NCBI GenBank assembly: GCA_949316235.1
Contig: OX438742.1
Span: 34,354,853 to 34,418,852, forward strand
DNA length: 64,000 bases
DNA from: Oegoconia quadripuncta
Lineage: Eukaryota > Arthropoda > Insecta > Lepidoptera > Autostichidae
Direction: 5' to 3'
The first letter of the stretch is position 1, and every line of letters begins with the position of its first letter. Of the stretch, positions 10,741 through 23,266 are shown piece by piece. The notes beneath the pieces were generated by a model. That model was not told the origin of the DNA. It was given only the letters and a program-made list of their open reading frames with translations, and did not search any database. The translations under genes and the position numbers were made by a program.

Positions 10741-11877
10741 GCAGCTATAGGTTATTAACCTTCCCGTCTAAATATAAAATTACATTCAATCAACTTCCTT
10801 CTACCCACATTAATTACTTACTAATGCATTTACAACCCAGAGTATACGAAACGGGTGAGCAATACGTCACGTCCCGTGTGCACTGGATTGGAATGGATCT
10901 TTATTGGATTGTGGAAATTAATAAAATAAGCGTATAGTGATTAATTTCTTAACTGTATTGTTTGTTAGCACCTAAGCATATTGTAGATTAAATATGTATG
11001 ACTTACGAGTATTGACTCTTGGGTTTTCAAATTTTCTACGATTTGAATCTTAAATGAGAGTTATCTTTAAATGCCAAGCGTTTATTCCATAAGTTTAAGA
11101 GATATCTAAAATAATTCATATTCATGACGAAATTAGCGTAAAATTACATATTTGGTACATGTTTAGAGGTTTGATAAATATCAACGACTTCATACCATTT
11201 TGAAAGACGAAAAAGGAGGGTTTTTGGAAGGAGGAGAATGTCCTGGTTACGTAATACGAAAGTGGAAAAAAATCAAATCTGTTGAAAGTATGCTGCAGAA
11301 GGAGATATATCTAAAGCTGAAAGCTAACCTTCAATAGTGGAAAGGCACGCAAAGATGAAGTGAAATGTTGTTTATAAAGAGTAAACGTGAAATGGCTGAA
11401 AGGTAATTTTTCTGACTTTTATACATTTATCTACTATGGCACACGTCTAACCACTAATGAATTTATTTTCTAATAAATTTATTTTCTAATAAATAACTAA
11501 GTGTGTCTATGTTTGGAAAATACACTTAATGATTACCTATACATGTTAAAAGATATGAACACGTGCAAGAAAACATTTGTTGTGGATAGGTAGACATCTT
11601 ATTGCGAGAAAATGTAGGTATGGAAAAAGTAATTCGTTGGGTAATTTACGATAACAATTTAAATTTTTTCATATAATTTAGGTATATTTACGGAATAATG
11701 AATCTTAAATGATCTAAAACCAAGGGTTTGCGCGATTTGAACATCGTCCGCTGATACAAAGATAAGCCAAACGCTCTCACGTAGGGAAAAGTGAAGAGAG
11801 ATAAACAACTAAAGATAGTGTTGAATTCAAATGTAAATAACCTAATATTTACGTGTTGAAGATTAATAAATTGTTAC
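10741..11877. other. No gene; small tandem duplication
   Basis: Non-coding AT-rich sequence. At 11459-11495 a 16-bp unit (AATTTATTTTCTAATA) is repeated a little over twice. Confidence 0.5.
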
Positions 11878-11879
11878 AT

Positions 11880-11935
11880 CATCATATCAGCCGAAAGACG
11901 TTCACTGCTGGACAAAGCCCTCCCAAAGTTACATA
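11880..11935 (-). repeat. RTE-type LINE 3' coding tail
   Basis: A short minus-strand fragment containing the complement of GTCCAGCAGTGAACGTCTTT, which I recognise as the end of the lepidopteran RTE-like LINE ORF. Related pieces lie at 34484-34565 (minus) and 42158-42225 (plus). Confidence 0.6.
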
Positions 11936-11959
11936 CTTACATGATTTATTGAAATATAC

Positions 11960-12078
11960 ATTTAATTAAAACATCTTAAATTTGACTTTTGTAAGTTCAC
12001 ACTATAATTTAGTTTCTATAAGATATTTAAATGTACCTTCCTTATTTAAACAATAAAGCGTATTTGATTGATTGATTA
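11960..12078 (+). repeat. LINE 3' tail with GATT repeats
   Basis: A transcript-like 3' end with an AACAATAAAGCG signal followed by a short (GATT)n run at 12065-12078. The sequence before it holds no coding frame. It is probably a strongly truncated LINE of the same general type as 9926-10375. Confidence 0.45.
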
Positions 12079-13639
12079 TAATCATGGATAGAAATATTTT
12101 GTCAAAATATAAATGAAGGCAGCCTTAATGTAACATGAGCATTGCAAGAGTCCGACCATTATAATGTGAAAAATATCGAGTATGCAGTATATGAGTACTC
12201 ACCATCACGCAGTAAAGAAGTCATAGACCACAGTAATTTTATGCATAGATATCACTTTAAAAACTTTCAAAGCAGCAAAACTACTTTTTCTCAAGAGGTG
12301 ATTAGGAAAATCCACAAACTTCTTTGTTTGCGTAAGTGAGAGTTGCACAAATGAACATCCGTTATTAACCGTAAAATATTGAGGGAAAGTTAAAGAGTTA
12401 AGTATCGAAAATATGCAAGTGCTGCTTTATTAAGTTTATATATTCACAAGACACGACACCGCCTCAGGCTACCCCCGATGAGATCAGCAAAAGTGCCATT
12501 AATAAAATCATAATTACCTTTAGTGGCTGCCTTATTTATAAGAGTAGACACTATACAGACTTTTTACAGACACCATCTTCACCTCAAAAACACTCATAAT
12601 CTACTGTGATCACGTCTTTCTACACACAGTTTATATAGATCTGGTTGCATATTTTCAGTCTTTCTGATGATCGTTATTTTTTTGCAACCATAAAGTTTCT
12701 TTGAACAGCTGCATTTACTGAACGCACTGCTTATCAATTAGACTATCTGTAAATCAGTCAATGAATGGAAAACATATTATTTTTGTGAATGTGCAAAAAG
12801 TATCGCCGATTGAATCCTCAGGTGGAACACTATCATAATTCCAGCAGTACATGTAATATATTCACAAGTCAGACACTGACACTAATTCCCTAGAACTCGG
12901 ATCTATTCCAGAGATTTAGTAGTTTCCTACCGTAACACGAGTGGGCGTAGCCGTGATTCTAAATCATGGAGCCACTTACAGCTCAGAAGACAAATTGAGC
13001 CATTTTGTCTGCTTCAACGTCTATCTGATACATCGACCAAGTTGTTAGAACCCTATAATCGGTCCAAGTAAAAGACACAAAACTCGAAATGCAATGCCAT
13101 AGTTATAAAATAAACGTTGCATTGGTCACATATTGCTTGGTCTTGGTTTCTTTAAGAGCGATAAAACTACGGTTTATCTTGAGCCTAGCTCTAGAGTCGT
13201 ATTTTAGGAAACTCAGGAATATGTAATGGATGATTTTTTCAATACAACAGTAATTTTTTGTATCTCGGACACTAGTGCTTTTGTTATTAAGCATCAATAT
13301 TCATAGTATAATAACAAGTAACCTACAAAATAATTATTTGAAAATAGGTAGCTACGGGTAAAAATTTAAGAAAGGTAACCCAAGAAAAAATACCTAACTT
13401 ACTCGCCCCTACCTGAACTACGAGTATCTATAAGCGACCGTCCTTTTTATTAGCTCTATTATATGTGAAATAATATTACAATTGAAAATGATTTTTAATT
13501 TAAGATTGAAATTATTAAATTCCCGATTTATCGTTACACAGAAGCTTGGTTGACAAACATTGTAGGTATGATAAAAGATGAATAGAAACAAAGTCTCACA
13601 CAAGACAAGTCACACACAAAGCGACTGATAAATTGGTTG
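12079..13639. other. No recognisable gene
   Basis: A 65-codon frame at 12142-12339 runs across a good splice-donor match (GC|GTAAGTGAG at 12330-12338) but has no convincing acceptor and no family resemblance. The rest is AT-rich, with no repeat I can name. Confidence 0.4.
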
Positions 13640-13850
13640 TATTAATAATAATCATCCGTTCCGTTTCTGCCAGCAGAGTGGTATCCCACATTATAAGGTT
13701 GCCGAGACGTGGTCTCCACAATTCGTTTTCCTCAACGGCCAATGGCTCTGCGACAGATGATGTGGCCAGTCTATTGCCACGCCAGCTTACCAATTCTCTG
13801 AGTTATATCAGCAACTCTCATTCTCTGCCGAATCACCTCTTAATAGTATA
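13640..13850 (-). pseudogene. RTE-type LINE fragment, copy 1
   Basis: On the minus strand a degraded reading holds RVADITQRIGKLAWQ, a stop where the family usually has W, TGHI, RRAIGR and GKR, then the sequence drifts. This is the near-C-terminal block of the RTE-like LINE protein (usual form: D-I-A-x-R-I-x-K-L-K-W-x-W-A-G-H-I-A-R-R). The same block occurs on the plus strand near 52080-52170. Stop codons and frame changes show that it is dead. The two overlapping open frames on opposite strands here are accidental. Confidence 0.65.
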
Positions 13851-16800
13851 AATAATTATTACCACAATTATTGAGAGTAATTGTACTTGACGTACTATTT
13901 TGTGGAAATGTATTGATTATTATAAAGTGTAAATTAGATATCCTTTGTTGTTACATCTATCTAATTCACTTGTAATTTAGCTTAAATAGGAAAAAAAAAA
14001 CAATGGCCTTGAAACGTCGAGCAGTTAAATGCTCTTCAGTTCGGACATGTTTAAAGATTTGTTACTGAGATCACGAACCAAAGCACATATAAGGTTAAGA
14101 TAAAAAAATTTGAAAGGAAATGTATTGCCATGAAAGAGAATACACCAGGTAGCGTTAGTTACATACGTATTACTTCTACGGCAATAGGTAAATATAAACA
14201 TTTTGTTCGTAAATTGGTAGATTAATTTACATCGAGATAGGTGGTATATTCTATGGCAATCAATTTTAAGGTTCCGGATCTCTATACTGAATAACGAAAC
14301 CATTATATCGGTTTTTGTACGTCTGCTAGTCAAGACTTTTTTGCACAGGAACTGTTGAAAGTTATTTCAAGATATTTGGCACTGCTATATGTGGTTTGGA
14401 GACACGCGAAAATATCTATTTTTTTTCATATAGCACTAATGTAAACAATAGCAACATATAATAGTATATCATTTATTACAAGACTTAATTTTTAGATAGA
14501 GTGAGGTATTTTATAAAATTGCACACGAACACGACACCTATTTCTGATAGTGAATAATCTCTTTCAACTCTTTAAGTTATTGTAATATAGAGTATAATTA
14601 AATATAATACATTTACACCCTTTATAGTACCTACACTTTGAACGAGTGTTCATATTTAAAAACACAATTTTCAAATGAGATCATCATAGCCCCATGAGTC
14701 ACTAATATTAGTTTCGTAGACTAACTCGTTTCTGGTTCTTTAATCAAACGCCATTGACCTCAATTTTTGTAGGTATACGAGTATATGTATATAAACATTA
14801 AGTACTCGTACGTCTTGCAAATATAAAACAACCAGATAGTAATCAACAATATGATAACGAGTTTGTGCAACAAAATCCACAATAATTTGTTTTAATTAAG
14901 ACTACAGAGGAAAATTAGATAGCTATAAACACAGATTATTCAACAAACACGGAAGTTATATAAATCTGTCTGGGCTTTATCAATAAACCTAATGAAAGGG
15001 ACGCATTTCAGACCCTAAACAATGTCGACTGCGAATTTATTGCTACATCGATATATCTGTAAGTCAGCTGTCTGTACATGTAAGTTGGATAATTTGGAAA
15101 GCTAGATAGTTATACAGTAATTGGGAGCAGATCTATGTGCGTGGAGACGAATTAACCTACATTAACCGTGGTTTAGGTTGATGGTAGCGTGTGCGGTGCG
15201 AGAACTCTCAAGATGTATGGACAGTCTGACAGGCGGGCATAACGGGCACCACGTGCTCCCGATAGTGGGTACACTGCATCCGCAAACAATATCGTTGAAC
15301 CAGTTGCGCTTGTTTTAACTACTTTAGAAATTGAACCACTTATTTAGGAAGTAGAATAAGTATATGTTAAGTATCAAAAACTATCAAACCACCTTCTAAT
15401 AGAAATTATGCCTATAGGTTTGTACGTTACACCAAGTCAACAGCGAAAACATATACTTGTCAGTTGACAAGTCCTACCTAATAAAAATAAACTCGTGAGA
15501 TAGTAAATAATCATTCTGCTTTTTAGTGATATGGACTACTTATTTATTTTACAATATTTATGAGACCAGAGTAGCCATTGAGTTACAAAATATAAGGATA
15601 GCACATATACGTTACACACAGAGGGTTTTAATTACTTCGCAGACTTCATTAGTTTGTATCTTACTAAATAAGTAGGACTTGAACAATTTGACACTTTTAT
15701 AATAATTGTAATACTGCGGCATATTGGATCAAATGATGAACCAATTGAGATATCAGGGTGAGTTGAGCGTACAGGTACACCATACCTGTACTAGATAAAA
15801 ATATTGATCGAAGCCAATAAATATCCGTTGTTATATTGATATAACAGGTTTGAACTTGATATGTGTATAAAGGGTTACCATATCGAACTCGTATATCGAT
15901 AAACTTGATATCTACTAGAAAGGTTTCGGCAGAATAAAACACTGCATTAGCCATTTCCAAGAATCGCCCAAAGAATGACTACGGATCAAGAACAGATTTT
16001 TTGCGTGCAAGTTCATATATTCTCTGCGGTACTATTTCTGCAACGACTAATGCGAGGACACAGTGACTCCTAACTTGTCTTGTTGGAGGTAATAACTTTC
16101 TTAAGTGACAACAACATGCGGCAGATAGAAGGATAATATTTGAGTACCTATTAATGGCAGACCTTTATTCACCTATGCCTATAGCACCGCATCACACAAT
16201 GCTGATGGGTATTAAATCAGTGTGCCTTCTTAATGGTTCTTGAGCGATCGGGGCCGCACATCATTCCCCTTGCATTAAAGCCCTAGACATTACATTAGCC
16301 TCAACACTTTCACGTCTACACTCATTGTTCAGTTCCTTTTCCTATACATTGAGCGTAATAACATCTATACTTATAAGAAAAGCCATTAGTCAATGTTCCG
16401 GCAAGCCACAAGGCTATTGATTGCACTCGTAAATATTAACATAAAAGATTTAAGATATGATTACCAGACGAATGTATAACTATTGGACGGATGATAAATA
16501 GCTTTACCCGCTAAATATTAATATCTAAACTGTCAGATGTGAATATTTAAATGAGATGATAACTATAACAGATGCGAAAGTAATCGACAAGGGAGAAAAC
16601 AGCAATCTCGGTAATTATTTGAATAAAATCAATAAAAGTAAGGGCAGAAAAGGTCAGAACAAATAAAGGAAGATTTCTAGTCAAAGGGCCACAGATCATT
16701 TCGAAAACATCATTTATCACATTTAAGTGTGGCCTCGATGTTGGACCACACGTGTTTGACACAAATTATTATTGAAATAATTATCATGTTTTTATATGGT

Positions 16801-17017
16801 GTGGTGATATAGCAATTTGGAAATGAATATTTTATTGAGGTGCCAATTAAACATGAAATATATAGTTGTAAACCAATAATTATGGATTGTTTTAATCTGT
16901 CCGATGATAACGATTTATACTTAAAAAGAAAAATGTCGCACGATATAATTTATGCATTTAGTCCAAACAATTCATGTTTTTTTTTTTTTTTAAACTATAG
17001 GAACCGAGGTATTATTC
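13851..17017. other. No recognisable gene in about 3.2 kb
   Basis: AT-rich sequence. GC-richer patches at 15140-15290 (with a CACGTG E-box at 15250-15255) have no long frame. The minus-strand frames at 14025-14333, 15697-15960 and 16547-16762 resemble no family I know and lack splice or repeat context. Confidence 0.4.
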
Positions 17018-17275
17018 TAATGACCGCCTTGGTGTGTGGGTAGTGGGTAGTGACACTGCATCCGAAACCAACGATTGTTGGTTCGATCCGGGCAGGGGTA
17101 AATGTTTGTGTGATGGATGAATACGAACATATGATGAATACTAGAATACTATAAGTCTGTGACGAACATTTATTTCATTTTAGAGTCATGGTTTTTTAAT
17201 AAAAATATTTAAAAATACATGTAAATTTATCCGTTATCTAGCATCCACAGCACAGGCTTTCCCCAGTTAGAACTA
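17018..17275 (+). repeat. SINE-D (tRNA-headed)
   Basis: The head starts at GACCGCCTTGGTGTGTGGGT (A-box-like) and has a B-box GGTTCGATCC at 17081-17090. The body ends in a block TAGCATCCACAGCACAGGC at 17239-17257, which I recognise as the 3' part of a common lepidopteran SINE. No second full copy is in the window; a related 3' piece appears near 32800-32830. No clear target duplication was found. Confidence 0.65.
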
Positions 17276-17824
17276 GATTGGTGTAACTTTCCGAAATATT
17301 AATTTATTACATTTTATCGTGTCGTTTATCAGCCGAACACATACAATAACGTAAAACATTTTAGGAGTACACACAGCTTTAGAGGACAAGCATACTTGGC
17401 CGACAAACACACTAGAGAGAATTCCCCGAGAATAGTCACACGTGGTGAAAATGGACACTTAGTACGTGGTTATAAAATACTATATGGTACGCCGAAATTA
17501 ATTACCAACGTTCCCAATACGACTTGCCGTTTGCAACACTTTATTGATTAATTTTACAAGTTCCGAAAAATCGACAAAATACTTTGATTAGTGCAAATCA
17601 TCAACACCAAGGTCGTTTTCAAGACAACATGACAACAACATCGTTCCTACAGAAATAAATTGTAGAAGGCGCATAGAAAATTTTTATCACTAGTGTGATG
17701 TTCGTTTATACATTCGACAATTAGAAGAAGGAAGGCAGATTATCAAATAAATAAAGATAAATCTATTTTATTTCGTTTAACAATGTCTTACACTTGTTTT
17801 AAAACTGAGATAAATAATTATACT
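17276..17824. other. No gene seen
   Basis: AT-rich, with no recognisable coding or repeat sequence. Confidence 0.45.
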
Positions 17825-18045
17825 TGTACACACACAGCGCCATCTAATGCTACACTCAGCAAATAGTACTTGTATAATGGATACCAGATGGTTGATATTT
17901 TACACAAATACTTTTCTTTTTAGAAATAAATGTTATTTTAGTTTTTATAACTGAAAACATCAGAACGTGGCTACACACGTATGTTCCTGGCGGGATTCGA
18001 ACACGCGACCTTTTGTTAAAGCAGTGAGAGTTTCTATCCAAAATG
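17825..18045 (-). repeat. SINE-C, copy 1
   Basis: A tRNA-derived SINE on the minus strand. The head lies at about 18045-17985 with B-box GTGTTCGAATCCCGCC, and the body runs down to a CACACAGCGC block near 17832. It shares head, ATGGATACCA-TGGTTGATAT body and end with 28445-28690, and its head with 52930-53105. Confidence 0.7.
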
Positions 18046-18503
18046 CATTTGATGCATTTCAGTTGTTTCCATTCTTTTAATTGACCCAGATAATATTATT
18101 GTTCCCTTTAACCGACTCACATAAGAGGATGTTCTCAAATGTGCGTATACTGAATATTCATCGTGATTTCATGACTGATTTACATGATTCTATTTTCACC
18201 GACAAGAAGATACTCTGGTATTTTTCCCATTTAAGTTAGACCAAGATAGGAAAACCAGGACGGTTCAACAGTTGACGGTAGAGGTGCTGTCAGTGATTAT
18301 CATTTATGCACAGTTATATTTCTAGTGACTTAGTATATGATGTGAGAGACATAGGGTCTCTGATGATGCACTTGGGAGATAGAGATTGGAACCGCAATGA
18401 AGTTGGTTGTTTTACCCGATTATCCGTAGGTAAAAAGTTGAACTGATTTTCAACAAACAGGCTAAGAACCTTTCCATTAATCCCAACTATCGAATAAATA
18501 AAT
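18046..18503. other. No gene seen; (AAAT)n run at the end
   Basis: Non-coding. An (AATA)n microsatellite at about 18492-18508 abuts the Helitron-like element, a common arrangement for repeats inserted into AT tracts. Confidence 0.45.
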
Positions 18504-18679
18504 AAATAATATTATAAATGCAAAAGTTTGTATGTGTGTATGTCGTATGTATGTATGTTTGTTACCTCTTCACGCCTAAACGGCTGGATTAGGACCTGGA
18601 TTAACATATAGGCATATTTTTTGCTGAACCGATTTTGATGAAATCTTCCACGCGGATGAAGTCGCGGGCGGAAAGCTAG
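18504..18679 (+). mobile_element. Short Helitron-like non-autonomous element
   Basis: It starts with TAATATTATAAATGCAAAAG and a GTATGTATGT-rich stretch. It contains CTGAACCGATTTTGATGAAA, and it ends in GAAGTCGCGGGCGGAAAGCTAG, with CTAG followed by T as in Helitron 3' ends. A small hairpin (CCACGCGG/GTCGCGGG region) precedes the end. It encodes no Rep/helicase. The 5' TC terminus is not clear, so the left boundary is approximate. Confidence 0.7.
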
Positions 18680-18764
18680 TTTAATATAAATAACCATAAA
18701 TTTAAAATTTAAAAATACCTCGACAAATAAAATAATTATATCATCTAGATAGACCAAACAAACT

Positions 18765-18930
18765 GTGTTAAAAGCTAACTGAAACGGCTCAACCGATTTA
18801 AATCAAACATGACTAAGAATCTGTCGTCGTTTCGTTTTTCGATCCGGGCGAAGATACACACACAAACATACACGACGCTTTCAAACACAACACCCGTCTT
18901 TTCTCGTCAAGCGTTAAAAACTAGGACTTT
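18765..18930 (+). repeat. Repeat-E copy 1
   Basis: A dispersed non-coding repeat with an AAAAGCTAA...CGGCT-AACCGATTT block, then ACAAACATACACGACG and AACACCCGTCTTTT. Partial relatives lie at 25490-25580, 31913-32050 and 36064-36395. The class is unknown. Confidence 0.6.
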
Positions 18931-21900
18931 AAATAGGAAAAGATAGGATAAATATCGAAAAGTCTCTATGTCTGGTGTCATTGCATAGTGATGATGACCC
19001 GACGCTGGAAATAACATAGATAAATCGTTATGTACACTCCACGTGCTAGTGAGATTTATATGAAACTAATTTCCATAATTCTCTCATTGTCTTAGTTTTA
19101 CACAATGGTAAAGAAATGACAAAGGTATGCTTCGTTGAATTGTACAATGGAGAGGTTGGCTGAGTGGAGATTAACGAAAGAAATGTGAATAGAACAGCAG
19201 AAGGGGACGGGTGATTGGAACGTACTTTTATCAATTCGAGAACATGTTGAAAATGGGGCTATTACTATGTTTCATTATGTTTATAATTAATAGTAGATTT
19301 TTATATTTACTATGACGTAGCTATTGACGGTGTTGTTAGGCAACTGAAACAGGCCTAGTAGAGGGAGTGGGCTAAAAACTTATGCCTATTGTGTCGAGAT
19401 TGACAAAAGAAAAAATCCTGTAAAAACGTTAAACGTTGAGTTCGCTTGTAGCATAGTGAATAAAACTTTGGTCTAAAACTCCTAATCGGCTCAACTAAAC
19501 ACAGTAAATACAGGTTGTACACAAATTTCAAATATACTTGTAGAGAATGTCATGATTTTCATTTCCAATCAAAATGTATTACTGGGAATGAAAAAATATA
19601 AACTTTCAATAAAAATATTTCATATTGTTTTTTTATTCACCTCCCGGATACCATACTGTTACCAACTAACCCTACTTCCATAATATATTATAGCGCCATC
19701 GCAACAACCTGAGTAGGTATACCTATTATTGTTGCCCATCGATAAATTCTCGCCGAGATATTAGAAATTAAGATTCGTATTCACGCTCGAATCGATTTAT
19801 GCATCACGTTGTCCGGAAACAATTATCTCAGGACCTCTAAGCTGGTCTTCAACTGTGACAGAGAAATTATCTTGAGTATTGCTAAATTGCATACTACGTT
19901 TCTTAATAGCTCCGTGACCGAAGACTTTCCTTCCGTGAAGAATAGGAAGAAAGATACCGCATCAGATGGTATTACATTATTGAAATTGTTCGTATCTCGT
20001 TCTCTCGATATTATAAATTACATTGCAAACAATTCTTGCAACCTCCTAATACTGTTAATATACAAGAAACAGTTTGGTATCTACTTAGTATATACATATA
20101 CCTAACTTTATTTTGGTTAAAGACAAATATCGTTAAGAGAACATTTTTCTCTTTCCGTTATCTGTCCAATTACCATCAAATTACCAATGAGTCGTAACAA
20201 TGTATCTTTTAGTGATTTTAATGCCTGTTACATAAAATTAGGTACAATTTTCACTTTGCAACGGTAAAATGAGTAACGTTATGTCGTCTGTGGAATATTG
20301 TTGGCAGAAACTATTTTCGTGTTCACTGCAATGTCACGTTATTCATAAAATATTAAAAAAAAATGTTGTGCACACTATTTTCTGCCCAATCTAAGAAACA
20401 CGTATGTATTTCTAAGGTTTGCAGGTAGAAAACTCTATTGGAGTTAAGCTCGCCTTTGTACATTTTATATACAATGCATATTTCTGTAACAATTTTGTGT
20501 ACAATAAAGATATTAAGATAAAAAAAGTTAAACTATTTCGACCATCAAGCAAGTTAACGAACATCTCTGCTGCAGATTAAGGTTAATCATTATTTTGTTT
20601 TCCTATTATACCTAAGTTATACAGATTTGCTATAGCAGATTTCGATGCATGATTTTTCTGTTCAAAATATGCCATTGAACGAACTAGGTTGACAACGTGG
20701 ACAGGTATATAGAAAGTGAGATGGCAGTTCTTTAAGAAAAGTTGGAATGGCTGCGGGCGGCGTTAAGTTAATTAAATAAATGTATTAGCTTGCCGGCTCT
20801 CGATAATTTCGTAGACATGTTAGAGCTGCGCGTGTGCTCCCTCACTTAGTAATAAGCAGGTCTCAGGCGCCGCTCTGTCTGTATGTTGTTAGCCGCTCAC
20901 GGATATACCACCTTCGCTATTTTGCAATATCTAGGTATTTAATGTGACAGGTTAGGCTTTACAAAATGCTTCAGCGGACAATACATACATAAACGTATAT
21001 ATTCGTAAAATGTACATACCGGTGATTAAAATCTGTTTCCACATAAAGCTACATTTAAAAGGTTAATTTAAAGAATGTCATAATAATATTATGATAATAT
21101 CATTATTACGAAGCTACTGGTAGTGTCGTGGCTAATTACCGGTGTTATCAGCCGCCGATTCTACCCTTGGGATATAAAAAAGGTCAATATCGGAAAACAA
21201 AAATTCAAGAATCAATCGCGAATCGAAAAAAATTTGTAAGCTTGAATCCTTTTGGCAAGGTTTAGACCGTTTTAGTAATTCAATTAATATTTTGTATAGA
21301 AGATATATTAATATTGTTTATCTAAATTCATGCTATAAATCCTCTATAAAAGTTTCTGAAGCAATTAGCTTATTGCTAATATTAAGACAACCAGTGTTAT
21401 AGTAACCACATTAACATTCAAACGAGTGTTAATAAATAAATTCATACTAAATTTCATTATGCAACTCTTATGGTTTTTAAACAGTTTCGACCCCTTCCGC
21501 GCAAAGGGACTACTTCTACTCATCAAACAGCCATATTCTCACCGTTCTCACTACTCAATTCGTGATATCTTTATGAATAAAAAAAAAAATTTTCATGCCG
21601 TGTGTGTTTCTCCTCCACAGCGCTGTAAATTTGAAAAAAGAACAAGTAATTATGTTTCTCGAATTCTCGCTGTATCCCGTATATATTCGATACTTTCCAT
21701 GAATATCAATGGATATAGTGCTTACAACACTGCATATGAATATAAATCCTATGGTTTCAGAACCTATTATAGAAGATTCATATCATGTAGAAAAAGTATT
21801 GTATGCAAAATATTAAAACACTAATGTGATAAACCCACATTTGGTCGAGTTTAAAAACCCCTCATCTTACAACAGTTGCATAAATAACTATTAAACCACA

Positions 21901-22493
21901 TACAACCTTAAATAACGTTTCAATATTTGGTAGTATTTTCTCATATCATTTAAGACTTATTTTAGTTGTGGTATGAATGTTCCTGTCTCCATGAGATAAG
22001 AGAGATCACTGAAATCTCGCAACGCATAGTTTTACGTCTAATTAACGTCAGAGTATTGATATGCGATTACGTTTCCTATAGATAACTGATAGGTTATTAT
22101 CATATTAAGCAACTATGTAGCACTTGTATAGACGTAATGAATGGACAACCTTGACCGAATCGATTGAATCTTGGGTGTTTATTAGAAACTTTAAGCCACA
22201 ACATGTTTCTTTCAAGTTTTAATGCTATCATTATTTTGTTATATAATATTCATACTTAATGTATAACTTATTATATTATTTATTATAACTGAATTATACA
22301 CATAACTAGAAAAGGGTATGGACCATATGTACCTAATCTATCACGCAATTGCGGATTGTTGGATTTTTGTTAGGCTAAATATATAATCTTTGTTTTGACA
22401 ATGCCTCTCTAAAGTGCTAATTACACTGTATATATCCTGTTTTTAGGAAATGTAATTAGGAAATCGGAAGTTAGCAAGCGCTCATTACACAAT
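18931..22493. other. No recognisable gene in about 3.5 kb
   Basis: The longest frame (21426-21824, plus, 132 codons) is rich in AT-type residues and matches nothing I know. A GC-richer block at 20745-20905 stands out from its surroundings but has no long frame. An AT palindrome (CATAATAATATTATG) sits at about 21078-21092. Confidence 0.4.
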
Positions 22494-22601
22494 CCTAAAT
22501 GCAGAGACTAATTCGGCACACATTGCTGGTTGAAGTAAGGATATTTGAATTGACAGAACCAACCCTCCCAGCAATGTATGTCGAATTAGTCTGCATCTAG
22601 G
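22494..22601. other. Long imperfect hairpin, precursor-like
   Basis: Arm 22494-22529 pairs with 22568-22601 around a 38-nt loop. About 31 pairs form. Inside the stem are only a two-base bulge (the extra AG near 22504), two A-C or C-A mismatches and a G-T wobble. The size (108 nt) and defects are of the kind seen in microRNA precursors, but a shrunken MITE would look the same. Flanking sequence beyond the arms does not pair well. Confidence 0.5.
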
Positions 22602-23183
22602 ATGGAAGTAGTGCGGTCGGGACCTTCCAATCCACTAAATCGGAATCTTACTGTTCTAACTTCGATTACACCTTCCTATTTCCCTAATAAGATAATCGAA
22701 AATGCAACCTGCAGTTCTAATTTCTTATTTAAAAAAAAAGATTTGGTCTATATGACACAATGTTTAGCTATTGTCCCATTTACCAATTTCGACGTGTCCG
22801 AATGCTCCAGTGATACGTATGGAAATAAAAAATTATGCGTATGAGTCGCCACCAGACAGTCGATAGTTTTCAGGCTGCGAAAAAAACGAACCTCTAAAAT
22901 ATTATTCTTATAAGTGGGATGGACGGACAGGCACCGAAGTGATTCCATAAGTGTTCCGTTTTGCCATTTTTGGTCAGGGCCACTAAAAATTATCTTATAC
23001 ACTCCTTTTGTGACTATATTTTTGGATAGTCGCTCTTTATACTCGTAAGAACTACAACGCTCCACAGTTCTTAGACATTTTGTAAAACAAATAAAAATAC
23101 TGCAAACTACAGGCATTATTCGACTTGTAAAATCTATGACATTATGTGATTATAGTTACATCTAATCACGCAATGGGTGAGAT
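22602..23183. other. No recognisable gene
   Basis: Frames on both strands (22602-22844 plus and 22748-23116 minus) overlap each other and match no family I know. Confidence 0.4.
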
Positions 23184-23242
23184 GGAAAAAAGAGGAAAGA
23201 AAAGGTCTTTTCTCGGAAAAGACCTTCCTTTCCTCTTTTTCC
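23184..23242. repeat. Near-perfect long hairpin with 3-nt loop
   Basis: GGAAAAAAGAGGAAAG... folds on GAAAAGACCTTCC... through a TCG loop. The inner nine pairs (GGTCTTTTC/GAAAAGACC) are perfect, and the outer 18 or so carry only a one-base bulge and one or two mismatches. It is a strong cruciform or RNA hairpin candidate and is followed immediately by a second hairpin. Confidence 0.8.
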
Positions 23243-23266
23243 TGTGAAATGATCGGTCATTTCACA
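23243..23266. repeat. Perfect 10-bp hairpin with 4-nt loop
   Basis: TGTGAAATGA and TCATTTCACA pair without mismatch around TCGG. It starts at the base after the preceding long hairpin, so the two form a back-to-back double stem-loop of 83 nt. Confidence 0.85.

Noticed and set aside
12142..12339. Possible host exon ending at the GTAAGTGAG donor
   Set aside because: No polypyrimidine tract or convincing acceptor, no recognisable protein family, and the frame simply continues through the donor.
21426..21824. 132-codon plus-strand frame, the longest outside the transposases
   Set aside because: Low-complexity AT-driven composition, no domain I recognise, no splice context. Chance frames of this size are expected in 64 kb.
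22748..23116. 122-codon minus-strand frame
   Set aside because: It overlaps another frame on the plus strand and has no recognisable motif or context.
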